NCBI GenBank assembly: GCA_022410635.1
Contig: JAJVDF010000234.1
Location: forward strand, 1,631,331-1,695,330
Origin: Tretioscincus oriximinensis
Lineage: Eukaryota > Chordata > Lepidosauria > Squamata > Gymnophthalmidae
Direction: 5' to 3'
DNA length: 64,000 bases
The position numbers and the translations under genes were made by a program. Below are positions 20,881 to 33,134 of the stretch, one piece after another. Numbering within the stretch: the first letter of the stretch is position 1; every line of letters begins with the position of its first letter. The notes under the pieces were generated by a model. That model did no database searches. It saw nothing but the letters and a program-made list of their open reading frames with translations, and had not been told where the DNA came from.

Positions 20881-23829
20881 ACATTGTCAGAAAGCTCTAC
20901 CAGACATGAAAATGAAGAAAAATTAACCTCTTTTGGAAATACAAGCTATTATTTAAACAGTTTGAATACCTTTTTGTGTGTATTCAGAACTGTAACCAGA
21001 ATGGATTTTTTCAAAAAAGGTGAGCAAAGAAAAATCCTATCTGCTCACACCCTAGAGCCTTTGAAGGTTAGTGTATTTTTTGTGAAATGGTTTTATCTGT
21101 GAATAATGCAATGTCAGTGTCACAAATGTTTTCTTGAAAATATAAGTCAATCAATAACAGCCTGCCATCTAATAAACAATGACTGTGTTATAATAGATGA
21201 AGTATCATATTAGTAGAATAAAAATAAGANCTTATAAGGCTTGATAGTAGGTTAGAAGCCTCCTCCGTGCACCTGCAACAGAACTAGCTTACTCTTTAAA
21301 TGAGAAAAGTAGAGAGCATTTAGGTAGTCCAGGAAGAATTTTTAGCTACAAATTCAGCAGGAATATACAGATACTAGACAATAAAACTCTTGGGTACTGA
21401 GTCCATTGTTAGGCTCAGGAAGGCANGCAAGAAATCCTTTCCAGAAAAAGAGTGTATTTTTGTTTACCCCATCAAGATGTCATTAAACTAGACAGGANCT
21501 CAAGAAAAAAGCCCTGCTATTAGCTTTCATTTGAGGGCAAAGTTTGTGCTACAGCAAGATCAATGAAGATTAAGAAGATTATACGGGTTTGCCTTTCACA
21601 GAAAGAGAAAAACATGCAGCCAGAGTTTTCTGTGGAAGAGTAACACAGGCTCCCCTTCTCACTAGAATGCCACTAGTTTCATTGTTAGGCAGAGATTCAC
21701 ACTGCAACCAAGACTGTATTTGCATTGGATCTTAACATGGAATGGAAAGTGCTTNAGATTGACCCAAACCGAACCTTAATTTCATGTCCAAATAGACACA
21801 CTTGCTGATTTCTGAATGCCTCTCACCTAACTGCAGAGGAAACTGGAAAAAACAGTTTTTCTGGCAAGAGAGGGGTGAGTGGCAGCAGCTGATTGATTGT
21901 GAGCTTCCTNCTTGCGCTTGGCGTGTGCTCCCTTTGTCCCCGCCTCTCGCGCCCACCTGCCTCTTGCTCCTCTTTCCATTCAGTGGCATCCCCTCTCCTT
22001 CTCCACTCATNGGGTACTATTGCTCAGTGTGTATTGCAAATATTTTTTAGCCAAGGTGGGAGGGAGAAGAAACNGGAACAACGAAGAGCCCCTTTTCCGT
22101 TCAGAACTGCAGGNAGACCCTACATGGAGAAGAGNAGCATGCTGTGCCCCTCNATCCCCTTCCTGCCCCTCGCCTGCTGCCACTGCCACTGCTCTTNTCC
22201 ATGCAGGGTCTGCTGGTTGCGCTGTGGAGAGCTCATGTTAACTTATTTGTGAAGTTGCTGAGAACATAGGATTGTTGAAAAAGTAAAATAAGATTGTGGT
22301 TGTGTGCACTGCTCGACCTGTGTGCAGAATAGGGGTCAGGAGTAACTGNCCAAAAATGTTACATCTGCAGTCACCCGGCCTGGGAATACCCCCTTTCGCT
22401 ATNGGCTGGAGCTCCCATCTCATCACAACTCCAAGACAGGTGCGCACNNACANATAATATTAANGTGAATGACAAAAANGAGCAGCAGTGACAGAATTTG
22501 GCCATGAATTGCACAGCAGAAATTAGTGGTGTGCATATAGATGGATGCAGGAGCACTTCTGCTTCAGTTTTTATGCGAATAAGGACTTTTGCATCGTAGG
22601 TACACCCAGTTTTAGGTGTAATGCGAATATAGCCCAAGANCCTTTCTTGGATACTAGCTGAAAGAGCCAAAGTTTAATGCTCTTCAGTCCTTTGGCTTTT
22701 TAATACATTTCTCCTTTTTTCTCTGATTCCCTGATGGAGTTCAACAATAGAGCTTGATTGGAGAAAAACAGCAGCAAACAAATAAACAGAAATGACAAGG
22801 GAATTCATTCCCNTTACCCATTAGTTGGGTATTAGATTTATTCTTGCTTAAACAGGGCTGCCTTGAGTAGAAGTGAACAGAAAAGACAAAAAGCTAGGAT
22901 TGTTACAATACAAAGAAATGCTGCTTGCTTCAGTCAGAAACATTTGACATGTCAGTCAAAAGTCAACACATGCAAGTGATCTTTATTTTATTAATAGTTT
23001 AGTAGTAAGCTATTTGCTAATTTTCTAATCGTTATAAATTATATATGTGAATGATACATGGTACTACATTGGTAAACTGCCTATTGATTCAAAATGGATC
23101 AGCAAGGTTACTGTAAGGTTTCTTTTAGGATTCTATATCTGTTTTGATTATCCTTTTAGAAAAGATGCATACCAAAAGTTAATTCAGCCTATGTCATTTT
23201 TTGCGTAAGGGCTTATTCTGTTCCAGGAATGGTTTAAGAGGCCTGTTATTTACATGTCATTCTAGAAAAAGGAAGGTCCAGTGACACAGAAGAAAGTTCA
23301 GTGAAATAGGAGGAAGTTTAAGTGCCTAGCATAGAAAGGACCTGTATTTTAGATGCAAATAAAATATCTGACGGTAATTTTAAAGTTATTTGAATTATTT
23401 CAGGTCTCAGTCCACTCCTGAGTTCTGTTTTTCTGTTTGTTTTTAAGCTATAAGTCCAGGATCAAGATATTTGGCGGGTGAAAGCTAACATGGTGGCTGA
23501 GGAAAAGGGTGATCGGAAACACACAAACCAGTGGTGGCTGCTGCAGTTTGGGGCTGGGGGGGAGGGGNGTGCAGGTTCCTCCAGCCTTGGCAAAGTTAGG
23601 AAAGCGGCTGGGAGGAGACACATTCAAACACTTACTTGTCTCTCAGTCTGCAAGTTGAATGTCAACACAAAATGGCACCTCTACGGAGATTGAGAGAGAA
23701 ACTGTAGCCCTTCCTAGGCAGCCCTCACATTGGTTCTGGGATTGGTGACCCCTTTTGTCAATTAAAAAAGCTGCCTAGAGCTTTTTGATTTGTTGGCAGC
23801 TACTCTATGAAAGGACATTTTATAATTGA
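20881..23829. other. Unassigned sequence with GC-rich pocket at 21900-22250
   Basis: The pocket at about 21900-22250 is GC-richer, N-dense and contains ccccgcctctcgcgcccacc. It could be an old CpG island or a GC-rich retroelement fragment, but I see no exon or splice pattern. A second patch at 23470-23820 (catggtggctgagg, aataaaaaagctgcc-like) may be an LTR remnant; not supported further. Confidence 0.4.
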
Positions 23830-24245
23830 TTTTAATCNCTTGAGTGTTCGCCGAACCCCGCAAACCCAGTGGCCAACCAAAGAACAATGGTCAGTTGAGT
23901 TATGGTATGATTATTTATTAGAAATGTTTTTACAGGAGGTAAAACGAGAAAAAAGGATGTCTTGCTAAGGCATCAGGATAAGAAATACGTGAATAAATAA
24001 TTGGAAATGGTTTATAAACTTCAGTGTTATGGGCAGTCAGAATCCAATCATACTTCATACTTTAGNGATTATTTTCCATCTAAAATTGGTGTACTAAGTT
24101 TAGATCCTGNCTAATTTGTTTTGATCAGATGGGAGGAGGGAGGGTTTAGGGGTTATAGTTTATCTATTGGTTTTTGGTTCTTTTTTTGCATTTTGTGTAT
24201 TGATTTTCTGCTACTGAAATTCCAATAAAAATTATGTTCACAGAA
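23830..24245 (+). mobile_element. L1-clade LINE, ORF2 C-terminus and 3'UTR
   Basis: Translation after about 23868 gives WPTKEQWSVELWYDYLLEMF and QEVKREKRM, then after stops NNWKWFINF, the pattern of the last segment of L1 ORF2 (Trp-rich helix, later W-x-x-x-I/F). A long 3'UTR follows with gatgggaggagggagggttt and ends with ccaataaaaattatg. It is 5' truncated. Confidence 0.65.
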
Positions 24246-26209
24246 CATAATTAGTTGTGGCTGTAGATGTGGGTGTCTGCCTAAGAGGGGGGTATTTTGC
24301 GTGGAAGTGGGAAGGTAGAACAGCTATAATTGGACACCATTTTCTCATTCCCGGTTCCCTGTTTCCATGTTTTGCCAATATGAGGCAGAAACATTGTAAT
24401 CAACGTTACACAGAGAATCTTCTTCATTACTGATTAATTGTTCCCTACTGCCTTTTGTGTAGTTCCTTTGGGAATGGCAGTGGCATTTGAAAATGAGGGA
24501 GCAATAATGTCTGTCTTTTCCATTTTAAATCCCTCTGACCGTTCTGTCAACACCTAACAGAAAATATCAGCAGTATTTGAAATAGAGGGCATGGTCAACC
24601 AAGCACATGCTGTATTTTCCAGTTCCTGCCTTTCTTGAAAGAAATACACAAAGGCAGGAATTATAAAGTGGGAACAATTAACAGTAATGGGATTCTCCAT
24701 GTACTGAGGATCGCATGGTTTCTGCACCAAATTTGCAAGGCATAAGAACTACTGCAGAAAGAGGAAGAGGAAAACAATTTTTCATCTTATTGAGTTGTAT
24801 TGTCCTTTGCTACATCCATAACTGTCNATGATTGACTTAGGGAAATGTTGCAGCCCTCCCTTTTCCCACCCAGAGGTGGATTTTTTCCATCCCAAAAATA
24901 ATCAAGATGCTGGCCCTACAGTTAACTGTGGGGTCAGAAAACCCAATNTTAGGAGGAAGAAAGGAAAAGAAAGAGAACTCATTCTAATTCTGTCTCTGTT
25001 CCTCCCACACTGAACTAAAAGGTGATGTCAGAATGTAGCCTAGGAGAGAGAAAACTATTGCTGCTATGAACATTCATAGGCCTTTTGGTCCCTGGGCATT
25101 TTGTTGAGTTATTTTCTGGAGTAAGGGACTGTCTTCTAGATGACTATGTAGACCATAACAGGTCCTGGATGGAGCCTGCTGTAGTAAAAAGGGAGATTCC
25201 TAGAATCTGGAATAAGGATCAATGCAGAAAGGGGCATAGACTCCCGAATTCAGCAAAGCTAATGCACATTTTCAGTTTTGCATACTGTACACACTTTTGC
25301 ATACATACTTTATATATGTACTCAAAAAAAGAGAGGGCGACGGGATTCCTCTGCAGTAGTAAACTATTCCGAACTTCTAACAAGGTAGCATTTGACAGTT
25401 TCTCAATGAAATGTTTCTTACAACTCCTGCTGAAAGACCCTGAGGAGGACATAGTTAGTCAGGTAAAATTTATGGGCAAAGTTTTATTTGAAGATTTTAC
25501 TGCTGTGCATACCTTCTGGCCCTGCTTTCAATTTATTATCTGCCATTGAACAGCAGATTGGTAGTGGTAACATCTGAGGTCTTGCACTTTTGTTCTGCAT
25601 GGATAGGGACACTTTAACCTATGGCAGTTTGGTTTATTGAAATATTCCTGGAAATAGTTAAGATTTAAATACAGTTGTAAATCAATACTTGTGCTGGAAA
25701 TATCTATGATTATACTTTTGTATCTGCAGATATGAAATGCCCAAACTAGCTATTGATATTTTCCTTGCCCATTTAAAAATAAAATAAAATAATGTGTTTT
25801 CTTTATAACACATTAACAGACAGTCTAAACAGTAAAATTTAATAAATAATAGTGACAGCAAATGACGAATTTCATAAATATAATTACCCTTTTCTCACCT
25901 GGCTTTTATAACAATTTTTTTGAATATTTTTTATGCTGTTCTCTTAAAAATAGATATTAATAAGGGGGAGAAAGAACTTCCATAGGCTTATTTATAAATA
26001 AATATCATCACATCCATCAAATCATTATTAATTGTGCTACTGTAAGTTCTCCTGTTTCTCCTTTTAGAGCTATCAAACATGTTTTATGTTCTTTCTTACT
26101 TTCATTTTGGAAGCTGCCATTGAGTTTGCTTCTAATCTTTGGCTAAATGTTTCAGATAGTTATTGGCTAAACACTGTCTTCACAATGTCTTCCAATGACA
26201 TTCTAGTGC
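24246..26209. other. Unassigned sequence
   Basis: A 154-codon open stretch at 25085-25549 (+) has no recognisable domain and no supporting context, so I leave it uncalled. No repeats identified. Confidence 0.5.
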
Positions 26210-26400
26210 ATAAGCACCAGGATCATCCTACAGCCTATCTAGCTCAGCTTTTTCTTTCACACAGTGGGTCACCAATTATTTCTGGTTATTCTTAGCAAAG
26301 GATGAAGGCAAACCCTTCACTTACTCTATAAAAAAGCTTTACAGGAATTCTGCCTGTCTCTCCAACAAGGCAGTAGCCAGGTATCCTTGCCTTCATTGAT
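26210..26400 (-). mobile_element. CR1-like LINE 3'UTR relic
   Basis: Plus-strand reading caggatcatcctacagcc, tatctagctcagc, ttcacacagtgggtcacc and ctgcctgtctctccaac corresponds to the minus-strand 3'UTR of a CR1-like LINE. It shares the last phrase with the CR1 fragment at 51440-51480. Confidence 0.55.
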
Positions 26401-26699
26401 TCAACTACTATTCATGAACTTTTCCTATCCATGTTCCTTCTATATGTGAGTTCTTTCTTCTTAACCACACCTTCAAAAATCAGTTGTGATGTGGAACAAG
26501 TGTTAATGACATTATTTTCAGGAAGTCTGTGGTATTCATAGGCCCAGTCTCCATGTTCTATTTCCTACGCTAAGGAGGTGGTTTTACCTTCTGTCTGCCT
26601 CACAGAACCATACATGTTCAGCATTCCACACACTCTAAAGCTCTTTACTGCATTGTATATAGCCTCTGAAAAGTTCTGAAAATCACCTAATTATCACCT
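26401..26699. other. Unassigned sequence
   Basis: Nothing recognised. Confidence 0.5.
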
Positions 26700-26840
26700 A
26701 ATTGGAGCAAGGTTNCTTTAAATTTTCCAAGCCTAACAGCTAAGTCTTGGGGGTGAGGCTTGGGATATAAAAGGGGGAGGTGCGAAGGAGAGGTGGAGAA
26801 GTAGTATTGATGGTTGCATTGTTGGATTGTTGTTGGGGTT
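26700..26840 (+). repeat. TATA-bearing LTR-like segment, copy A
   Basis: Contains ctttaaattttccaagccta, gggatataaaagggggaggt and ggttgcattgttggattg. The same series recurs at 27915-28045. The TATA-like gatataaaaggg followed by a short purine-rich stretch resembles the core promoter of an LTR. Ends not defined. Confidence 0.55.
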
Positions 26841-27160
26841 CTCNATACGTAATATATTAATTGGCATTAATATATTTGATATGAATATATACATATATAT
26901 ATACATATATACCAGGCAATTTGGATGTAAAATTTTGGGGAAAAATTGCCTCTACAGCGTGTTGCAAGGGAGCTAATCTCTCTCTTCCTGCCCTGGAGCA
27001 GTTCCCCTCAAGTAGCACTCCTTAGCCTATTGTTTCAAAGGGCACCTATTGTATCTACAGCTGTGGACAATGGCATGAGTCATTGGCCTAAGAGCGGCAA
27101 GAGGAAGCCTTATGCTAATCCTTTTTACCTTGGAGTGAGTGACAGTTCACAGGTCCAGGA
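26841..27160. other. AT palindromic tract and short unidentified ORF
   Basis: 26850-26912 is a run of tatata/atatac palindromic sequence. An open stretch at 26946-27167 (+) contains HWPKSGKRKPYANPFYLG, not recognised as a known domain. Confidence 0.4.
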
Positions 27161-27169
27161 AGCCTAAAG

Positions 27170-27550
27170 GGTCAATCTTGTATTGCTCAAACCATACCCA
27201 TATTTGGAAACTTCCTGACACAGGCTGCCCCCCTTGGGAGGAGGGAGATGTGTCACACAAGTGTCACAACCTTGACCCTCCTCCAGTCCGCCCATGCCAC
27301 ACCTTCTGAATTCCCACTTTCTGACATCACTCTTTCTATGCACGCCTTCTGATTTTGGAGTCAATAAAAACTGCTGCACAGAGGTGCCAAGGAGGGAATT
27401 TCCATGGCCCACGTGAACCTCCTGGATCTTGCCTCACGATTTAAGTGTATGGTCTCTGTGTGAGCTCTTGACGCGAGTCAGATTTTATACGTGTCCGTAT
27501 TCTGACGATATGGCTGCCTCAGATTTGCAGGCATCTTAATAACGTGGTGA
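27170..27550 (+). repeat. Retroviral-type LTR fragment (poly(A) signal and U5-like region)
   Basis: Shows aataaaaactgctgcacag at about 27364, then a pyrimidine/GT-rich region (atggtctctgtgtgagctc, gtccgtattctgacg), and then aataacgtggtgagcaatg, where TGGTG could open a primer-binding site. The order suggests R-U5 of an endogenous retrovirus-like LTR. No gag, pol or env sequence is seen nearby. This is inference without defined ends. Confidence 0.4.
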
Positions 27551-27914
27551 GCAATGTTCAGACAAATGAGGCCCAGAAGTCAATTATGAGGGTTTCTATT
27601 AGGGGTTAAAAATAAATGCAAAAAAGCCCTTAGAGAAAATGTAGCAGCAGAATCAGAACTGAAAGAGAAAGACATCACATTCCTTGGAGATTGGTGGACC
27701 CTTGACAAATTCATGGAGCTTTGAGGTGCCATTTCCAACTGTCTGGATAATTTCTTTCTAACTCAACAATAAAGATATATTTTCTGTTAGAGACACTGGC
27801 AAGGGAACAGAAATCAGTCCAGAAGTCAGATCCCACAGTTCAGCACTGGATTTCATTGACCATAGAGACAACATGTTGCTAAAATGTCACTATAATGAAA
27901 TCACTTAGACAGAG
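27551..27914. other. Unassigned sequence
   Basis: Nothing recognised apart from its position between LTR-like segments. Confidence 0.4.
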
Positions 27915-28440
27915 CGAGGCTCCTTTAAATTTTCCAAGCCTAATGGCTAACTCTTAGGGGCNGGGCTGGGGATATAAAAGGGGGAGGTGTGAGGGAGAGA
28001 ATGAGTAGTATTGATGGCGGCATTGTTGGATTGAATGAGATAAATGGTTGTTGCAGGTTGAATTGTTTTAGAGATTGAGCGTGTGGCCAAACAACTGAAT
28101 TAAAAGTAGTTCTCTGTGTGAAAATAAATGAAATACCAGAGATACATACCAGCTGGGGGAGTGGGGATAGAAAAGGAAAGCTGAGAGACTTTGAATGTGG
28201 GCAAGCAAAAAGGAAGCTTAGCCAGAGACATTAAAGGCTCAGGACCTTTTCCCTACCCAGTGTGGCTAAACTGTATCATTGGTCTCTTTATGTTTGGGTT
28301 GCCTGTTACTTTGTTATAATAAAGCTGTTTTTATGGTTTAAAACAGAGGAGACTTTATGATTTGGGCATACAAAGCAAAGGGGCTCATTCTGGCATGATT
28401 TTCACTCCTTAGTATTAATTTCTTCCTGAGGGAAGTGGTG
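27915..28440 (+). mobile_element. Probable LTR, copy B
   Basis: Begins with the segment shared with 26700-26840 (ctttaaattttccaagccta, gatataaaagggggaggt, ggcattgttggattg) and continues to ttataataaagctgttttt, a poly(A)-signal region about 390 bp further on. Then come catacaaagcaaaggggctc and, at about 28434, agtggtggcagcc, which resembles the TGGTGGCAGC-type primer-binding site of Gypsy-class elements. Promoter, poly(A) and possible primer site in order support an LTR. Exact ends and target duplications were not found. Confidence 0.5.
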
Positions 28441-28869
28441 GCAGCCTACCTGAGGAATAAACCCTCTCTACAGAACTGTTCATTTTATTTATCCCATCTT
28501 TCCTATCTACATACAAGCAAACTAATAAAATCCAAGTGCCTTGTTCAAAAGAAAAGACCAACTACCAATATTAATAAGNGGGGACTGTGTTACCAAAAAT
28601 ATATTGAAGAAATAAACATACAACAGTACATACACAGTCTTAGCCCCCGCTCGGTTTCATTACATCTGGCAGGCTTAGCTGTTTCTTTAATAACAAGAGT
28701 CCTATCTCCAGATGCACAAACTAAAAAAAAATATTCCAAACAGTTGTCCTGAATATATGTCTCAGATCAATTTCATACTATAACTTACCTTCATATCTAG
28801 TTAAGCAATGTAATCTGACAGCTGGTTGGCCACTGGATGGGAAATCGTTACTTCTTTGCAATTTTCTGC
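28441..28869. other. Unassigned sequence
   Basis: A 105-codon open stretch (28435-28752) has no recognisable motif. Confidence 0.45.
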
Positions 28870-31800
28870 CCATCCTGGCTTAAAGTTTTTATTTATTTAT
28901 TTATTATTTATTTATTTATACTTATACCCNGCCTTATACCTGAAAGTCTNAGGGCGGCCAAAACAGTAAAACATCAGTACAAAATTAAAACAGTATAAAA
29001 CATTTAAAAGTAGGGACAGAGATGACATTTCTTCAGCCAAAGGCCAGGTGAAAGAAGTGCATCTTCAAGGATCATCTAAAACCTTACAACAATAAGAACA
29101 TAAGAAGAGCAATACTGGATCAGGCCACAGCCCATCAAGTCCAGCATTCTGTCTCACACAGAGGCCCACCAGATGCACCTGGGCTGTCTAGGGAAATAGT
29201 CTAGGGGAGACTATTTCAAAACGGGGGTAACCACCGAGAAGGCCCTACCCCGAGTTCCCACCCCATTGGCTATTGAAAGGGGTGGTACAACCAAGAGGCC
29301 TCCCCTGCAGATCTTAAGGCACGGGCAGGTTGGTATGGGAGAAGGCGTTCCTTTAGATATTTTGAGGCCAAGTTATTTAGGGCCTTGCAAGTTAAAGTCA
29401 ACACCTTGAATTGGGCTTGATAGTGGATGGGCAGCCAGTGCAGCTCTTTCAAGACCGGTGTGATGTGTGTCCGGCCAGCCGTTCCAGTCAGCTTTCTAGC
29501 TGCTGAACTCTGCACCAACTGCAGCTTCTGAATCATTTTCAAGGCCAGCCCCATACAGAGCACATTACAATAGTCCAATCTGGAAGTTACCAGAGCATGG
29601 ATTACTGTGGCTAGATCATCCCTGTTCAGAAGTGGCCATAACTGGTGAACCAGACGTAACTGGAAGTAGTCACTCCCGGCCACTGCCTCGACCTGATTTT
29701 CAACTGTCAGTGCAGAACAGAAGCACCCCCAGATTTCACACCCGTCCCCCATAGGGTAATTCTAGCCCACCAAGGTCAGGTTGCCTCCCCACTTCTCACG
29801 AACCTGGGATGCTCCGACACAGAGCACCTCCGTCTTGTCTGGATTCAGCTTCAAATTGTTGGCCCCCATCCAGCCCATTGCTGCCTTCAGGCATCTTAAG
29901 CACTTCAACTGCCTCTCCTGATTCAGATGGAATAGAGAGATAGGACTGAGAGTAATCTGCACATTGATGACACTTTACTCCAAATCTCCTGATGACCTCT
30001 CCCTGCAGCTTCATATAGATGTTGGACAGCACGGGGGAGAGGATCCCTCCTGAGGAACCCCACAAGTGAGCTTCCAGGATGTTGAGCAAGACTCCCCCAC
30101 CATCACTCTCTGGAAGTGGCCTTGGAGATAGGAGTGGAACCACTGTAGTGCATTGCCACCAACTCCTAAACTCCTTAGTGTTTCCAGGAGGATACCATGG
30201 TCAATGGTATCAAAAGCTGCTGAGAGGTCCAGGAGAACCAACAGAGTTGCGTTGCCCCCATCCCTCTCCCAGAGCAGGTCATCAACCAGGGCGACCCAGG
30301 CGGTTTTCGTGCCATGATTGAAATGTGTCTAGATAATCTGCTTCTTCCAAGCATGCCTGCAGCTGAACAGCCACAGCCCTCTCCAGTATCTTGCCCAGGA
30401 AGGGTATGTTGGACACCGGGCAGTAGTTTAAATCTTTTGGGTCCAGGGAAGGCTTCTTGAGAGGGCACACCACCACCTCTTTAAGAGCTGGCAGGACCAC
30501 TGCATCCCTCAAAGAAGAGTTCACCACTCTCTAGACCCACTCAGTCATACCCTGCCAATTGCCTTTTATCATCCAGGAGGGGCAAGGATCCAGAGAGCAT
30601 GACGTTGATTGAAACCCAAAAAGAAGCTTGTCCACATCATCAGGCTGCAATAATTGAAACTAGTCAAAGATAACTGGACCAGACGATTCTCTGGACACCT
30701 CCTCTGGGCTATTCACAAGTGTGGCATCTAATCCCTCAAGGATCTGAGTGACTTTGTTCTCAAAATGCCTTGTAAATTTGTCACAGCAGCTATTGGATGG
30801 CCTTTGTCCTTGCTGTCCTGAGCTAGATCTTATCAGGCCATTCACCACCCGAAAGAGCTCTGCTGGACGGCTACTTGAGGATCGTAACAGAGAAATAGTT
30901 CCTTTTCACTGCCACCACCGCCACATGGTAGGCATGATAATGTGCTCCAACTCGTGTTTGGTCAGACTCTTGTTGGGATTTGCCCCACCTGCACTCTGTC
31001 AGCCTTCCTGTTTCATCACCCTTAACTCCCCAGAATACCAGGGTGCTCTATGGGCCCCAAAGATATGCTGAGGGCACTTGGGAGTGATCGTGTCGATAGC
31101 CCAGGTCATCTCCCGATTCCAGAGAGAGACTAGAGCCCCAGAAGAGTGCCATCCATGCCAACCAGGAAATCCCCCAGTGCATCCAGGAAATGCCCAGATT
31201 CCATAAGTCTTCAGGGGTGGACAGTCTCAATGGGTCTCTCATCCTTGCAGGGGGAAGCAGTCACTGTAAGTCCAAATCTCACCAGGGAATGGTCCATCCA
31301 TGATAACGGGCTTACCGCCAGCCCTCCTATCAATGGATCGTCACCAGTTCACTCTGTGGAAAAAACCAGATCAAGAGTATGTCCTNCTCTGTAAGTTGGG
31401 CCAGAAACACTTTGAAATAGCCCNATGGTTGTCACGGAAGCCATGAAGGACAGAGCAGTGAGGACCAGTGAGGGTAGCTTCCACATGCATGTTGAAGTCC
31501 CCCAGCACCCTAGTGCTTGGGGTCTCCAACACCACATCAGAGACCACCTCTGCCATCTCAGATAGGGATGCTGCTCGGCAGTGGGCTGACCGGTACAGCA
31601 GCAGCATTCATATTCTATCTCTTTTGCCCAATAACAGGAACAGTCCCTCAACACCAGAAACAGAGTGAATTGGCCACCTGGTGAGAGAGGTGGATGATTT
31701 GTGGACCAAAGCAACACCCCCTCCCATACCCACTGGTCTTGAACAGAACCTGGGAGAAAGAGCTGGGTACGATTAGGCCCACCAAGTTCATCCACCCAGG

Positions 31801-31996
31801 TCTCAGTAATGCTTGCCAGNTCAGCCCCTTCATCCAAGATTAAATCATGAATGATGGATGTTTTGTTCTGGACAGACCTGGTATTTAGAAGCAGCACTAC
31901 CAGAGCAGTGGACAGTTGACAGGTATCCCCAAATTCTGCTGGGTGGGAGGCAGAACAGAAGGGATTATAATGTTGATGCATCTGTCCCCTTCTCAT
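28870..31996 (-). pseudogene. L2-clade LINE ORF2 (endonuclease and reverse transcriptase) with 3'UTR
   Basis: On the minus strand this is the longest LINE here. The endonuclease region (31996 to about 31050) shows NTRSVQNKTSIIHDLILDEG, ASITETWVDE and LGDFNMHVEA. RT motifs follow: VVVCPLKKPSLDPKDLN, LLDLSAAFDTIDHGILL (about 30240-30190), YLQGHFQRV, CGVPQEGSS and, at the catalytic box, CADYSQSYL in place of the usual YADDTQLYL. The C-terminus has SRLDYCNVLCMGLALKMI, LVQSSAARKLTG and LKELHWLPIHYQAQFKVLTL (29600-29360), the L2-clade signature. Multiple frameshifts and stops. The 3'UTR ends in TTTA repeats at 28879-28920 and is split by a CR1 fragment. Confidence 0.9.
29093..29195 (-). mobile_element. 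CR1-clade LINE 3' end, nested in the L2 3'UTR
   Basis: Plus-strand landmarks aagaacataagaagagc, tactggatcaggccac, ccagcattctgtctcac and gatgcacctggg match the CR1-type 3' terminus. L2 3'UTR sequence lies on both sides (29000-29090 and 29240-29330), so this about 100-bp piece is a nested insertion with severe 5' truncation. Clean target duplication not identified. Confidence 0.75.
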
Positions 31997-33134
31997 GATC
32001 TGTCTCTTCTGCCTCCCAATGCCATTCCTTTATGCATGAGAAAGGGATGGTTTTCAGAAAATCCTGTAGCAGTAAGTCATCAAATATCATTAGCTAGTTT
32101 TTCCTTTCAGGTGCACCAGGTCTAAAACTCAAGATGTCATTGGAACATATGACTCCTATTATGGAAAAAGCATCACAGATTCAAAATACCAGTGGAATAA
32201 TAATCCTGTCTGAAAGTAATCATAGAGTGCTTTCTTCTATTGGGGGTCCTTCTGGATGACAATATAAGTATTGGATACATAGAATTTGGTCACATATTCT
32301 ATTTTTAGAAACCCATTTTAATTTTATAATACAGTATTTAGTTAATAATCAAAATGTATATTGTACCAGATAATTACAGTAAACTGGGTAAACTTTGGTA
32401 AACTGGGTCACTAATATCTGAGCTAACTTTCTTTGTAGATGGTTTTATGTTGTCTTCTGTTCCATTTTAGAGACGAAAAGATAATTAAAACCTTTTTCTT
32501 CTTATAATCTATGAAGAAGAGGATGGTGTTCAGTCAGTCAGCTCATCCTAGATAAAAGCACTATCAAAACATTCATCAAAGAAAAGGGAATTTCACATCC
32601 CACTTCCTCCAAATGTAAAGTAGTAGAGAAAACTACATCAAAATTATAGCAATGCATCAAATACACTCTAGTAAATAATAGACTTGCATGGCACAAACTA
32701 GCAGTTGTATTTTTTTCATTTGTACGTGCTGGCTTTCCAGTTTGTCTTCTCCTGTTTTTTCATGCATTTAATGAAGGACTGAACAAGTTGTGACCCACTA
32801 GGACTTAAATGGCTCCCAGTTTGATGTGGTAGGCTTCATAGCTGTAAAAAATCTCCTATTCTAGACTCTGCTTTTCACTGCAAAGACTAAAACAATAACA
32901 TTCATTTGGCAAGTCACAATACATACAGTATATAAGAACAGTAATACATTTTTAAAGGTTGTTTTTTTAAAAAAAACCTTGAGTGTAAAAATGTATTTAG
33001 TTAACATCCTACTCAATATCTTTCTGTTTTTCACTGTAAGTCTCTTCTTTTGAATTTATAAATCAAGGGGGGAGTGTATGCCCATTATCTCCAAGCCTGG
33101 AACCAGATCTGCAGTTTTTCTTACAAGGTCATAA
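31997..33134. other. Unassigned AT-rich sequence
   Basis: No recognisable gene or repeat. Confidence 0.5.

Noticed and set aside
21900..22250. CpG-island-like promoter
   Set aside because: GC-rich and N-dense, but no exon, splice donor or gene lies next to it; could be a GC-rich repeat.
25085..25549. 154-codon ORF as a gene
   Set aside because: No domain or splice context; composition like the surrounding non-coding DNA.
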